A DNA stretch of 14,666 nt from Candidatus Njordarchaeota archaeon (GCA_029856055.1 JAHQWF010000059.1:1-14666), one strand, 5' to 3'. Counted from the stretch's first letter, positions 7,522-14,666 are shown. Numbers and translations are program-made. The notes: a model not told the origin generated them from the sequence alone.

Positions 7522-8124
7522 TTATTTTCCTAATCTCATATATATCCTTGTTTTAGTCTTGTCAACTTCTGTTCTTTCTTTTTTGTTTTTATACATAACA
7601 TATTCACGAATAAGAAGCTTGAATCCCTTTTTCTCTAGCGTCTCCTTTACAATCTTCGATACATTGTAGACATCTTCTTTATTCCCCATTAATCTGATTG
7701 AGCAATCAATGTTTTTTCTTCTCATCCTTTTCTTCATAAGCTTTATTACGTCATCTATTTTCAAGCTATTCTCATTAGGGAAATAGACTTCTTTAACATC
7801 TATATCGATCTCAATGAATTCCCACTCATCATTTATTTTAACTGCTATGAAACCTCTTACAGATACACCTTCTTTACGTAGCATCATTAACCATTCTATT
7901 AAATTATCGTACTGTAATTCAGAGTACCTCATTTTCTTCTTTTTAGAGAATTTAACCTCGAATCCGTAAAAGACGCCTCTTTTGATAACTATTAGGTCTG
8001 GGAAAGGAAGCATCCTACCTGATTGAGGCATCCTAATTACGGTAAATCCTGCTTCTCTGAATATATCGTAAAGCTCTTTCTCAGCTAGATCGCCTTTCTC
8101 GACATTGAACATTATTGATCCCAT
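7522..8124 (-). CDS. hjc: Holliday junction resolvase Hjc/Hje-like, with C-terminal extension
   Basis: A structure-specific endonuclease that cuts four-way DNA junctions in recombination and fork repair. Residues 8-118 match archaeal Hjc/Hje: KGDLAEKEL with Glu15, PQSGRMLPFPDLIVI with Ser35 and Asp43, then GFEVKFSKKK with Glu56 and Lys58. These are the expected catalytic residues. Archaeal resolvases are usually 120-145 residues; this one has 200. The extra part, about 125-200, is basic and begins with a charged helix (KKRMRRKN). It then reads as strand-helix-strand-strand (CSIRLMG, VSKIVKETLEKKG, KLLIREYVMY, TRIYMRL), a pattern that could form a small nucleic-acid-binding domain; no known family was recognised. 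ATG at 8124 is the longest start; ATG at 8112 is also possible and may fit the TATA-like box better. The gene converges on the broken pyrophosphatase. Confidence 0.88.
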   Translation of the reverse strand: MGSIMFNVEKGDLAEKELYDIFREAGFTVIRMPQSGRMLPFPDLIVIKRGVFYGFEVKFSKKKKMRYSELQYDNLIEWLMMLRKEGVSVRGFIAVKINDEWEFIEIDIDVKEVYFPNENSLKIDDVIKLMKKRMRRKNIDCSIRLMGNKEDVYNVSKIVKETLEKKGFKLLIREYVMYKNKKERTEVDKTKTRIYMRLGK

Positions 8125-8134
8125 TAGAATTATT

Positions 8135-8145
8135 TATTTAATTAT
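8135..8145 (-). promoter_or_regulatory. Possible TATA box for the resolvase gene
   Basis: The minus-strand sequence TATAATTAAAT (8145 to 8135) lies just above the resolvase. A start about 26 bases from its centre would fall near 8114, between the two candidate start codons. This would favour the ATG at 8112 as a nearly leaderless start. Confidence 0.25.
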
Positions 8146-8197
8146 ACTAGATTATGTTTAATGTTTATTTTTTCTTATTGTTCCAATCAATTATTTT

Positions 8198-9307
8198 TTA
8201 AATTAAGGGCTCAAATATTAAGTCTAATTCTTTATCTATTAGGGACATTGTTGCGTTGTCAATTAATATAATGTCTTTTGTGAAATCTATCTTTGTCTCG
8301 ATAACTTTAACTGCTTTCAATAATATTGTTCTAAGGATCATTGTGGGTCGCTTCACGAATAAATAGCCTGCTATGTTCTTAGTTACTGCTGCAATTATAC
8401 TGAATTTATCGAACTTTATTACTTGCAAGTCAGCCTCAATTCCGATAATCTCTTGGGAAGCGTTAAGTATCGCTGTGATAATACCGCTAGCTAGCTCTGG
8501 ATCAAATATTGAGTATTGTGGTTGGAACTCCTTATGAATTACTGGATTTCCATCTTTTGTAACGAATATAGCTAAGTATGGATATGAGAGATTTGCTTCA
8601 AGTATTAATGGATTGATCATCGGTATTATCACTAGGATTAGTACGGCAAAAAATACTAGTGTGTATCCTACTGAATAAAAGCGGCGTGCTAGTTCCTTTG
8701 AAATAGTCAATACGGCTATATCTCCCATCAGGATTATTATGAAGCTAATTATAAATGCTAATGAACCAATTGAATAAATCTTTAGATGCTTAGCATACTT
8801 TGAATCAAGTCTCCTTTTCTTTAACACTGAATTCAAGTTTCGAAAGAACCTCGTAGAAAAATAGACCAGATATGATAAAGCTATTATTCCTATGAAGTTA
8901 ACCATGTTAATCGTAGTAGCAGTTTTCGCTAATAATTCTCCCATCACTATTAATCCAGCTATGAATGTAAGCGTTATAACCCCTAATCCAATCTTTTCAG
9001 ATGATAGATAATTCATATATATGAACCATGTTAAGAATCCCATAGCTATGAATGATACAACCAGGAAATCTCCCAAATGAATTTTGAAATCGTAAAAATA
9101 ATGTGTCATATTAATTACTGACTCTAGTAGTGCGGACGCTATGGCTAGCATGAAGAATAGTGATATCAAGGCACTGAAAAGTGATGAGATAATTCTTTCC
9201 TTGATGTAATTCTTTGCGTTTATTATTAGTGTACAGCTGAAACATAATGCGGAGATAAACTCTATGTATTCAAAGACACTCCACATTACTACACTCTCAT
9301 ATTCCAT
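8198..9307 (-). CDS. Seven-helix membrane protein with C-terminal roadblock/longin-like domain
   Basis: No named family was recognised. The 369 residues fall into two parts. Residues 1-235 hold seven likely membrane helices (about 8-29, 38-62, 80-100, 106-128, 135-155, 176-200 and 212-232), with a basic cytoplasmic-type loop KKRRLDSKYAKH before helix 6. This is like the 7TM sensor modules found in front of prokaryotic signalling domains. Residues 240-340 form a soluble domain that starts LAIFVTKDGNPVIHKEF, continues through PELASGIITAILNASQEIIG and AAVTKNIAGYLFVKR, and ends in a helix. That strand-turn-strand, helix, strands, helix order is what roadblock/LC7 or longin folds show. I infer a membrane receptor or platform for a small GTPase-like partner; no such gene is in the window. 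The ATG at 9307 follows a good TATA-like box. Confidence 0.8.
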   Translation of the reverse strand: MEYESVVMWSVFEYIEFISALCFSCTLIINAKNYIKERIISSLFSALISLFFMLAIASALLESVINMTHYFYDFKIHLGDFLVVSFIAMGFLTWFIYMNYLSSEKIGLGVITLTFIAGLIVMGELLAKTATTINMVNFIGIIALSYLVYFSTRFFRNLNSVLKKRRLDSKYAKHLKIYSIGSLAFIISFIIILMGDIAVLTISKELARRFYSVGYTLVFFAVLILVIIPMINPLILEANLSYPYLAIFVTKDGNPVIHKEFQPQYSIFDPELASGIITAILNASQEIIGIEADLQVIKFDKFSIIAAVTKNIAGYLFVKRPTMILRTILLKAVKVIETKIDFTKDIILIDNATMSLIDKELDLIFEPLI

Positions 9308-9330
9308 GTGGTGAGTTATATAGGATATTA

Positions 9331-9343
9331 TTAGTATTTATAG
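9331..9343 (-). promoter_or_regulatory. Likely TATA box for the seven-helix protein gene
   Basis: The minus-strand sequence CTATAAATACTAA is centred about 31 bases before the ATG at 9307, giving a predicted leader of only a few bases. It is the clearest TATA-like box on the minus strand of the window. The rest of 9308-9511 is extremely AT-rich, with T runs, and holds no gene. Confidence 0.4.
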
Positions 9344-9475
9344 TTTTATGAAAATTAATTATTAATGCTTTCTTATTGATTTTTATTGTTTTATTTTTAA
9401 TCATCGAATTATTATATTAATCACGCATTTTGCTTTGTTGATTTTGATTATCTATTTTTATTATATTTTTACCCT

Positions 9476-9486
9476 ACTTATACAAG
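9476..9486 (+). promoter_or_regulatory. Likely TATA box for the GlpA-like dehydrogenase gene
   Basis: TACTTATACAA is centred about 31 bases before the ATG at 9512, so transcription would start within a few bases of the start codon. No Shine-Dalgarno-like sequence is seen before 9512, which agrees with a leaderless message. It faces away from the box at 9331-9343, so the gap is a divergent promoter region. Confidence 0.38.
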
Positions 9487-9511
9487 TTTACACTTAACTT
9501 AGTGAGCATAA

Positions 9512-10960
9512 ATGTTTACTGAAGAATTACCAAAGCGTGCCGATATAGTTATAATTGGTTGTGGTGTTGTAGGTTGCGCTATCGCTAGGGAATTATCTAA
9601 GTTTAATTTATCGGTTGTAGCTATTGAGAAAGAGCCCGATGTAGGCTGGGGAGTAACCAAGGGAAATGTCGGTATGGTGCATCCTTTTGTTCCTCAATTC
9701 GGTAAATTGAAGAGCAAGATGGTTATAGAGGGAAATAAGAAGTTTGATGAAGTAGCTTATGAGCTAGATATACCTTTCCATAGATTTGGTTTGCTGATTG
9801 TTGCTTTATTGTTTCTACAATTTCTTGCTCTTATTTTCGCCTTCTTCTACTTAAAACTAAGAGGAATCAAAATAAAATGGTTACGGCGTGGTAGACTTCG
9901 AGAACTTGAGCCCTTAATTAGTAGAAAAGCAAAGGCTGCTATATTCGTGCCATCAGCTGGAGAAACAGATCCTGTGAAATTGACCATTGCATATGCAGAA
10001 AATGCAGTAAAGAATGGAGTTAAAATAGTTCTGAATACTAGAGTCACGGGTTTTGAGATAGAAAATAATGAAGTTAAAGCAGTTATAACAGATAAAGGGA
10101 AGATAGAGACCAGATTCGTAATAAATGCTGCTGGTTTATATTCAGATGAAATTGAGAAGCTGGTAGGTATAAGTGATAGAAAGATGTGGCATGGAAAAGG
10201 TGTAATGTTATTATTTGATCCTTTCATCGGCGACATGTATCATCATTTCATAGCACCGATGCCTATTAGATTAGATCCGAGAACAAAAGGTGGGATAATA
10301 GGTCTGACTGTGGATGGGGTACCAATATGGGGTCCAAATCTAGTTGAAGCAAAAGACAAACTTGATGTAGGAGTCTCAAGAGACGATATCGAGATGATTA
10401 TTCAAAAATTCAAACCATTACTAAGATTCTTTCCTGATAAATGGATAATGAAGTATTATGCAGGCGTGAGACCAATTGATGAGACATCTTGGGATTTTGT
10501 CCTTGGTCCTACAAATATCAGAGGATTCATCAACGCTGCCTACATATTATCTCCTGGTTTAACCGCTTCTCAAGTCATTGCAGAAAAAATTGTTGATATC
10601 CTACGTTCAGAGGGGCTACAATTAGTGCCTAAAGAAGACTTTTATCCATATAGGAAAGATATAAAATCTATCCGTGGTCTCAACTATGAGGAGTTAGATA
10701 AACTCATTTACGAAAATGAGATGTATGGAAACATCATATGTGCCTGTAATCAAGTTACTGAAGCGGAGATAAGAGAAGCTATAAGAAGAGGCGCTAGAAC
10801 AATAGATTCTATTAAATTCAGAACTAATGCATGTAAGGGAAGATGCCAGGGGTCTAGATGCTTACACAAGATAATTGAGATAATGGCTGATGAATTAGGG
10901 ATAGATATAAGTAAGATCACTGTAAAGGGAGAGAGTTCTGAAATTTTTGTGGAGGATTGA
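9512..10960 (+). CDS. GlpA-like FAD-dependent glycerol-3-phosphate dehydrogenase with C-terminal BFD-like [2Fe-2S] domain
   Basis: A flavoenzyme of the GlpA/COG0579 group, likely oxidising a glycerol phosphate to dihydroxyacetone phosphate and passing electrons to a partner or quinone. The N-terminus has the FAD-binding IIGCGVVGCAIARE (residues 14-27) with Glu39 at the end of the second strand. Further on are INAAGLYSDEI (204-214), GVRPIDE and NAAYILSPGLTAS. The C-terminal domain has CAC (410-412) and CKGRCQGSRC (441-450). Cys410, Cys412, Cys445 and Cys450 are the likely cluster ligands; Cys441 is extra. Oddly, residues 93-114 are a continuous hydrophobic stretch (LLIVALLFLQFLALIFAFFY) where relatives have a charged surface helix. 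A related 2-hydroxyacid dehydrogenase is the main alternative. The next gene follows five bases after the stop. Confidence 0.88.
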   Translation: MFTEELPKRADIVIIGCGVVGCAIARELSKFNLSVVAIEKEPDVGWGVTKGNVGMVHPFVPQFGKLKSKMVIEGNKKFDEVAYELDIPFHRFGLLIVALLFLQFLALIFAFFYLKLRGIKIKWLRRGRLRELEPLISRKAKAAIFVPSAGETDPVKLTIAYAENAVKNGVKIVLNTRVTGFEIENNEVKAVITDKGKIETRFVINAAGLYSDEIEKLVGISDRKMWHGKGVMLLFDPFIGDMYHHFIAPMPIRLDPRTKGGIIGLTVDGVPIWGPNLVEAKDKLDVGVSRDDIEMIIQKFKPLLRFFPDKWIMKYYAGVRPIDETSWDFVLGPTNIRGFINAAYILSPGLTASQVIAEKIVDILRSEGLQLVPKEDFYPYRKDIKSIRGLNYEELDKLIYENEMYGNIICACNQVTEAEIREAIRRGARTIDSIKFRTNACKGRCQGSRCLHKIIEIMADELGIDISKITVKGESSEIFVED

Positions 10961-10965
10961 GTTTT

Positions 10966-11910
10966 ATGGAAGAGTTTGAGACAGACGCTCTAGTTATAGG
11001 TGCTGGTTCCTGTGGGAGTTATATTGGAGTTAAATTAAGGGAGAGAGGTATTAGGGTATCGTTAGTGGAGATGGAGAGAGATATTGGTGGTTTGGTTAGG
11101 GATTTAGAATTATATAAAATTGAAATAAGTGAGATCCCTAAACCTCTTTCTCCACAGGATTACATTCAATATTTAAGAACTAGGATAATGGAGCTTGGCA
11201 TTCCGCTTCATACGGGTACCACTATAATTGATCTAATACATCAACAAAGCTTATTTACAGCAATTGGTGTAAGTAAGGATGGTGTTAAGAAATTTAGATC
11301 GAAACGAGTTATCATAGCCACTGGTGGAAGAGAAATAAATCAGTTTGATTTGTTAATTATGGGAACTCGCCCTGCAGGTATCTTTACTGGTTTAATGGCA
11401 CTAAGATTAATCAATAAGTTTAAAAGAAAAATAGGTAAGAAGGCAGCTATTTACACTAACAACGATATTGGGTTAGAAGTGGCATTAAAATTAAGTGATG
11501 CAGGTATTGACTTAGTTAACATTATAACTAACGAAACATCGTCTCATTTATCTAGGGAACTTCTAGATATGATCAGAGAAAGAAACGTGGATGTAATAGA
11601 AAAAACTATTATCATTGAGGTCCATGGTTTAAAGCGACTAGAGTCTGTGACTCTAAGAAACATTGAGTCTGGAGAGGAAGAAAAAATAAACGTTGATACC
11701 TTAGCAATAAGTATGGGTTTCCTACCAGATATCAATCTAATTAGTAAGATAGGTGTTAAAATTGATTATGAAATGAAATCACCAGTTCTAACAAGATACT
11801 TAGAGTCAAGTATCCCAAATTTATTCATAGTGGGACTAGCTTCAAAAGCTTACAAAGATATCAACAAAGCTATTAATGATTCAAAGAGATTACTGCTCTC
11901 TCTAATGTAA
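10966..11910 (+). CDS. FAD-fold oxidoreductase, likely partner of the GlpA-like protein
   Basis: A 314-residue member of the pyridine nucleotide-disulfide oxidoreductase superfamily. It resembles the flavoprotein found next to GlpA-like enzymes in thermophiles. The FAD motif IGAGSCGSYIG (residues 11-21) is good, and GTRPAGIFTG (133-142) is a hallmark of the group. However, it is shorter than the usual relatives, which are about 400 residues. The site that should bind NAD(P)H reads TNNDIG (164-169) where relatives have GSGDIG, and the only cysteine is Cys16. It may therefore be a flavin-binding subunit that takes electrons from its neighbour rather than an NAD(P)H-linked enzyme. I chose ATG at 10966, ten bases after GGAGG (10951-10955). 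The in-frame TTG at 10957 overlaps the upstream stop but lies too close to that site. Strongly operonic with the dehydrogenase. Confidence 0.83.
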   Translation: MEEFETDALVIGAGSCGSYIGVKLRERGIRVSLVEMERDIGGLVRDLELYKIEISEIPKPLSPQDYIQYLRTRIMELGIPLHTGTTIIDLIHQQSLFTAIGVSKDGVKKFRSKRVIIATGGREINQFDLLIMGTRPAGIFTGLMALRLINKFKRKIGKKAAIYTNNDIGLEVALKLSDAGIDLVNIITNETSSHLSRELLDMIRERNVDVIEKTIIIEVHGLKRLESVTLRNIESGEEEKINVDTLAISMGFLPDINLISKIGVKIDYEMKSPVLTRYLESSIPNLFIVGLASKAYKDINKAINDSKRLLLSLM

Positions 11911-12025
11911 GATTTAAAAATTTTAAAGATACTTTTGACAAGTTAGTGTTCCTAAACATTCTCTTATTATGGAGAATTTCATATTAAGAAAGATTCTCAA
12001 TAACTGTCTATTGGGGTAGATTATA

Positions 12026-13216
12026 ATGGCGATACTGGCAGAAATCACTTACAATATATTCCTCTATGGGTTAGCTTTAGCATCAAGTCTAATAATCTCT
12101 GAAATCTTGAGGCGTTTAGATCAATCTGAGGTGATTGGTCAAGTATTAGCCGGTATTATATTGGGACCATATATATCTGGATTGATAACTCCTAATGATT
12201 TCTTTAACTTCATATCCGAGATTAGTGCTCTCACTTTGCTCTTCATTGCTGGATTAGAGACAGACTTTGGTCAACTTAAGAAAGCAGGTCGATCCGCATT
12301 CATTTTAGCTGCAAGCGGTATATTCTTCACATTTATGCTAGTCTATGTCCTCGTCTATTTTTTAACAAGTAATACGAGTTTATCATTGTTCTTAGCAATT
12401 ATTTTAGGCGCCACTAGTATAAGCTTAACAGTAAGAATTCTAGATGAGTTCGAGAAGCTAAGGACACCTCTAGCTCAAAAGATAATTATATCAGCTGTAA
12501 TTGACGATCTATTAGTAATTTTCCTACTCGTTATAGCGATAGATTTCATCGAGATAGGATCTTTCTCTATAACGAATCTTTTCTTTATGCTAAGTAAATT
12601 AATAATCCTATTCCTAATTACCGCGATCCTCATGATAATATTCATAAAATGGATTGGCTTCTACTTACAGAAATTTAGGGCACGTGGAGGTCTATTAATT
12701 TTCTCATTCAGTTTCGCGCTTTTATATGGATATCTAGCTGGCGTACTTGGGTTCTCCCCTATAATCGGGGCTTACTTCGCTGGTTTAGTTTTAGCTGAAA
12801 CTGATGTTGAGCCCGATGTTATAGAATCGATATCTCCACTTGCTCACGTCACTGTCCCCATATTTCTAGTTAATATCGGTTTAAGATTTAATTTACTTAT
12901 GATTGGCGAAGCAATCATTATTGGTAGCATTTTATCGATTATAGCGATTATTGGTAAGGTTATGGGGGGCTTCGCCGCAACATCGTTTAAGACTAGAGAG
13001 AAAATTAAAGCTTTGTTACTTGGGACATCAATGATGCCTAGGGCTGAGGTTGTTTTGATATTTGCTGGGATTGGTTTAGAGATGGGTTTACTGAATGATG
13101 TATGGTTCTCATCACTTGTTATTGTTATGATGACTACAACATTTTTAACCCCAATCATTTTGAAATATTTATTGAAGAGAGGTGCTTTTTATAATGACGA
13201 AGTTTCTCAAAATTAG
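12026..13216 (+). CDS. CPA2-family Na+(K+)/H+ antiporter, NapA/KefB-like
   Basis: An integral membrane cation:proton antiporter of the CPA2 family, used for pH and salt balance. The 396 residues give about 12-13 hydrophobic helices. EVIGQVLAGIILGPYI (residues 35-50) and LLFIAGLETDF (71-81) are typical of helices 2-3. The ion-binding pair Asp160-Asp161 lies in ISAVIDDLLVI, as in electrogenic NapA-type exchangers. Lys311 in IIGKVMGG corresponds to the conserved lysine of helix 10, and MMPRAEV (337-343) is the usual helix 11 motif. There is no C-terminal TrkA-N domain, so it is not a full KefB/KefC channel. ATG at 12026 is preceded by GGGGT (12013-12017). The 115-base gap upstream has a TATA-like ATATTAAGAA at 11981-11990, so the gene may start its own transcript, which then carries the two genes downstream. 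Confidence 0.93.
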   Translation: MAILAEITYNIFLYGLALASSLIISEILRRLDQSEVIGQVLAGIILGPYISGLITPNDFFNFISEISALTLLFIAGLETDFGQLKKAGRSAFILAASGIFFTFMLVYVLVYFLTSNTSLSLFLAIILGATSISLTVRILDEFEKLRTPLAQKIIISAVIDDLLVIFLLVIAIDFIEIGSFSITNLFFMLSKLIILFLITAILMIIFIKWIGFYLQKFRARGGLLIFSFSFALLYGYLAGVLGFSPIIGAYFAGLVLAETDVEPDVIESISPLAHVTVPIFLVNIGLRFNLLMIGEAIIIGSILSIIAIIGKVMGGFAATSFKTREKIKALLLGTSMMPRAEVVLIFAGIGLEMGLLNDVWFSSLVIVMMTTTFLTPIILKYLLKRGAFYNDEVSQN

Positions 13217-13511
13217 TTTATCAGAGTTATTGAGGGAGCCGAAGCGATTTCAAGGTACACCTGTTGAGGTTGAGGGAATAGTTACTTATATAGGCAAATC
13301 CCCTCGCTTACCTGTTTACTCAGTTAATTTACCAGATGAAAAATATTGCATAGCTATCCTGAAATCAGATGACAAGGAGATTATTTGTTATGGTCTAGAA
13401 CATGTTTGTCTCGATGAATTCAATAATGCGAGAGTTGTTGTTAAGGGATTCTTTGTTAGATTGCATGATAATTACGCTATAAAAGTGATAGAAGTAAAAT
13501 CTAAGCAATAA
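13194..13511 (+). CDS. Small OB-fold-like protein of unknown function
   Basis: A 105-residue soluble protein not recognised as a named family. The order of strands and the motif PVEVEGIVTYIG, followed by YCIAILKSDDKEIICYG, ARVVVKGFFVR and YAIKVIEVKS, is what single-domain OB folds look like. Such proteins bind single-stranded nucleic acid or serve as protein adaptors. There are three cysteines, but no zinc-type spacing. ATG at 13194 lies nine bases after GAGAGGTG (13177-13184), inside the antiporter gene, and the two reading frames overlap by 23 bases. The in-frame GTG at 13182 would put the start within that ribosome site and is less likely. The overlap implies translational coupling with the antiporter, though a functional link is not obvious. 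Confidence 0.78.
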   Translation: MTKFLKISLSELLREPKRFQGTPVEVEGIVTYIGKSPRLPVYSVNLPDEKYCIAILKSDDKEIICYGLEHVCLDEFNNARVVVKGFFVRLHDNYAIKVIEVKSKQ

Positions 13512-13522
13512 AGGCCCTTAAA

Positions 13523-14248
13523 ATGGAAGAACACTACATAATCAAAAAATTAAGAACAGAGAGATTAGTTGTTATCGGACATCGCGGAGCTGCTGGTTAT
13601 GAAGTTGAGAATACTTTAAGAAGCATTGAAAGAGCAATAGATATTGGAGTAGATATTGTTGAAGTCGACGTGAGATCTACTAAAGATGGCAAAATCATTT
13701 TGTTGCATGACGATAATTTCAAGCGCTTGGCAGGGTTGGATCTGAAGGCTAGAGAATTAAGCTATAGCGAGATTCTTCATAAAGTGGATTTAAATGGTGA
13801 GAAAGTTCCCTTATTGGATGAAGCAATAGAATTAATAGATGGGAAAGTGGGGTTATTCATAGAGATCAAGGAACCAGATACAACAAGAAAAGTAATAGAT
13901 ATAATAAGAGAGAGAAATGCTGAAGACTGGGTGGGGATCGTAAGCTTTTTTGATGAAGCATTAATAACAGCAAAGAAGATCTTGCCTAAGATCCCAACAG
14001 GGCTAATTTATTTCAAACCGCCAGGAAGAATATTCGATGCTAAAAAGATTAAGGCTAATATAGTTCTACCTAGATATAATTTAGCTACAGAAAAAGCTAA
14101 TAGTACAGCTCATAGGCTCAAATTATTCGTTATTACATGGACAGTTAATGACATTAGCTTAGCTCAGAAACTTATAGCTAGAGGAGTTGATGGCATAGCT
14201 TCAGATTTCCCAGACAAAATACTATCTTTAAAATCAAAAATATTCTGA
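13523..14248 (+). CDS. ugpQ: Glycerophosphodiester phosphodiesterase
   Basis: This enzyme hydrolyses glycerophosphodiesters, the deacylated or headgroup-linked products of phospholipids, to glycerol phosphate and an alcohol, using a divalent metal. At 241 residues it has the usual length of the compact cytoplasmic type; no signal peptide is seen. The catalytic set is intact: His20-Arg21 in VIGHRGA, Glu29 in the VENTL motif (most relatives have PENT), Glu47 and Asp49 in IVEVDVRSTKDG, His62 in LLHDD, and Glu114/Lys116 in LFIEIKEPD. The C-terminus has the expected TWTVND and GVDGIASDFPDKIL. It starts 11 bases after the OB-fold gene, so is likely cotranscribed. Its product would feed the GlpA-like dehydrogenase encoded at 9512-10960. 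Confidence 0.92.
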   Translation: MEEHYIIKKLRTERLVVIGHRGAAGYEVENTLRSIERAIDIGVDIVEVDVRSTKDGKIILLHDDNFKRLAGLDLKARELSYSEILHKVDLNGEKVPLLDEAIELIDGKVGLFIEIKEPDTTRKVIDIIRERNAEDWVGIVSFFDEALITAKKILPKIPTGLIYFKPPGRIFDAKKIKANIVLPRYNLATEKANSTAHRLKLFVITWTVNDISLAQKLIARGVDGIASDFPDKILSLKSKIF

Positions 14249-14266
14249 TCGCTCTAATTAATATTC

Positions 14267-14666
14267 TCATAAGACATTCCTATATATCTTGACGATATCC
14301 CTTATTATTCTTTTCCACGAATATTTCTTAACGAACTTCAACGCATTTCTGCTCATTCTTTTTCTTATTTTATCGTCATTTATTAGTTTTTGTATTGCTT
14401 TATTAATCAATTTAGCAGATGGATAATCAACACAGACACCTGCACCACTCTTATCAATTAATTGTTTTAATCCATCTCCAGGCGTGGAAACTATAGGTAA
14501 ACCTGCTGCCATTGCTTCCAAAAGGACTATACCAAAGCTTTCACCACCATAAGCGGTATGAAGGAAAAGATCTGCTACCTTATAATACTTAATCAATTTC
14601 TCTCTAGGTAGATAGTCAAGTAAATGTACATTTTTCTCCAACTTAAGAATCCTAATCATATGGCTT
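14267..14666 (-). CDS. GT4-type glycosyltransferase, C-terminal part (5' end outside window)
   Basis: The C-terminal Rossmann domain of a family GT4 (GT-B fold) glycosyltransferase, which uses an NDP-sugar to extend a glycan or glycolipid. The frame is open to the right edge; the Met codon at 14659 is internal (Ser-His precede it), not a start. Visible motifs are VHLLDYLPREKLIKYYKVAD, then GGESFGIVLLEAMAAGLPIV with the EX7E pair of the donor site, and VSTPGDGLKQLI. It finishes with the usual closing helix around YSWKRIIRDIVKIY. The substrate cannot be told. It converges on the phosphodiesterase gene with 18 bases between their ends. Confidence 0.92.
   Translation of the reverse strand, partial: SHMIRILKLEKNVHLLDYLPREKLIKYYKVADLFLHTAYGGESFGIVLLEAMAAGLPIVSTPGDGLKQLIDKSGAGVCVDYPSAKLINKAIQKLINDDKIRKRMSRNALKFVKKYSWKRIIRDIVKIYRNVL

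Noticed and set aside
9340..9475. Very AT-rich stretch as a possible replication origin
   Set aside because: No repeated origin recognition boxes and no Orc1/Cdc6 gene nearby; divergent promoters explain it.
9847..10236. Minus-strand open frame of 129 codons
   Set aside because: Antisense shadow of the GlpA-like gene; Ser/Pro/Phe-rich composition with no motif.
11544..11735. Minus-strand open frame of 63 codons
   Set aside because: Antisense to the partner flavoprotein gene; no support.
12844..13158. Minus-strand open frame of 104 codons
   Set aside because: Antisense to the conserved helix 10-11 part of the antiporter.

Overview
The window is AT-rich (roughly one third G+C by eye) and reads as part of an archaeal chromosome, most likely from a thermophilic archaeon of the Thermoprotei/TACK type. 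The main pointers are a cupin-type phosphoglucose isomerase of the Pyrococcus kind, an Hjc/Hje-type Holliday junction resolvase, AT-rich TATA-like boxes about 20-30 bases upstream of start codons (consistent with leaderless or short-leader transcripts), and heavy use of AGA/AGG and ATA codons. No tRNA, rRNA, CRISPR array, insertion sequence or phage gene was seen. The genus cannot be fixed from the sequence alone.

Layout. 1-585 (minus) is the N-terminal part of an ABC ATPase that runs off the left edge. 823-2127 (plus) is an 11-helix transporter of the neurotransmitter:sodium symporter family. It is followed by cupin phosphoglucose isomerase (2189-2785), which converges on a minus-strand group: an HD-domain phosphohydrolase (2802-3662), directly abutting a small helical protein of unknown function (3663-4028), then an APH-fold kinase (4108-4980). 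5269-7494 (plus) is a membrane proton-pumping pyrophosphatase that is clearly recognisable over its full length but broken by four frameshifts and one in-frame stop. Two minus-strand genes follow: a Holliday junction resolvase with an extra C-terminal domain (7522-8124), and a protein with seven membrane segments plus a C-terminal soluble domain that looks roadblock/longin-like (8198-9307).

9512-14248 is a plus-strand run. It holds a GlpA-like FAD dehydrogenase with a C-terminal iron-sulfur (BFD-like) domain, a small FAD-fold partner, a NapA/KefB-type cation:proton antiporter, an OB-fold-like protein overlapping the antiporter gene, and a glycerophosphodiester phosphodiesterase. The phosphodiesterase and the dehydrogenase suggest a route from glycerophosphodiesters through glycerol phosphate to dihydroxyacetone phosphate, with electrons going to FAD. 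14267-14666 (minus) is the C-terminal part of a GT4-type glycosyltransferase that runs off the right edge.

The points most worth a second look are the multiply broken pyrophosphatase, whose catalytic residues are all still present; a likely membrane helix inside the GlpA-like enzyme; the partner flavoprotein with an altered nucleotide-binding motif; the seven-helix receptor-like protein; the resolvase extension; and unusual residues at the expected sodium sites of the symporter. There is no gene-free stretch longer than 300 bases. The longest gaps (586-822, 4981-5268, 9308-9511) hold only promoter-like sequence.
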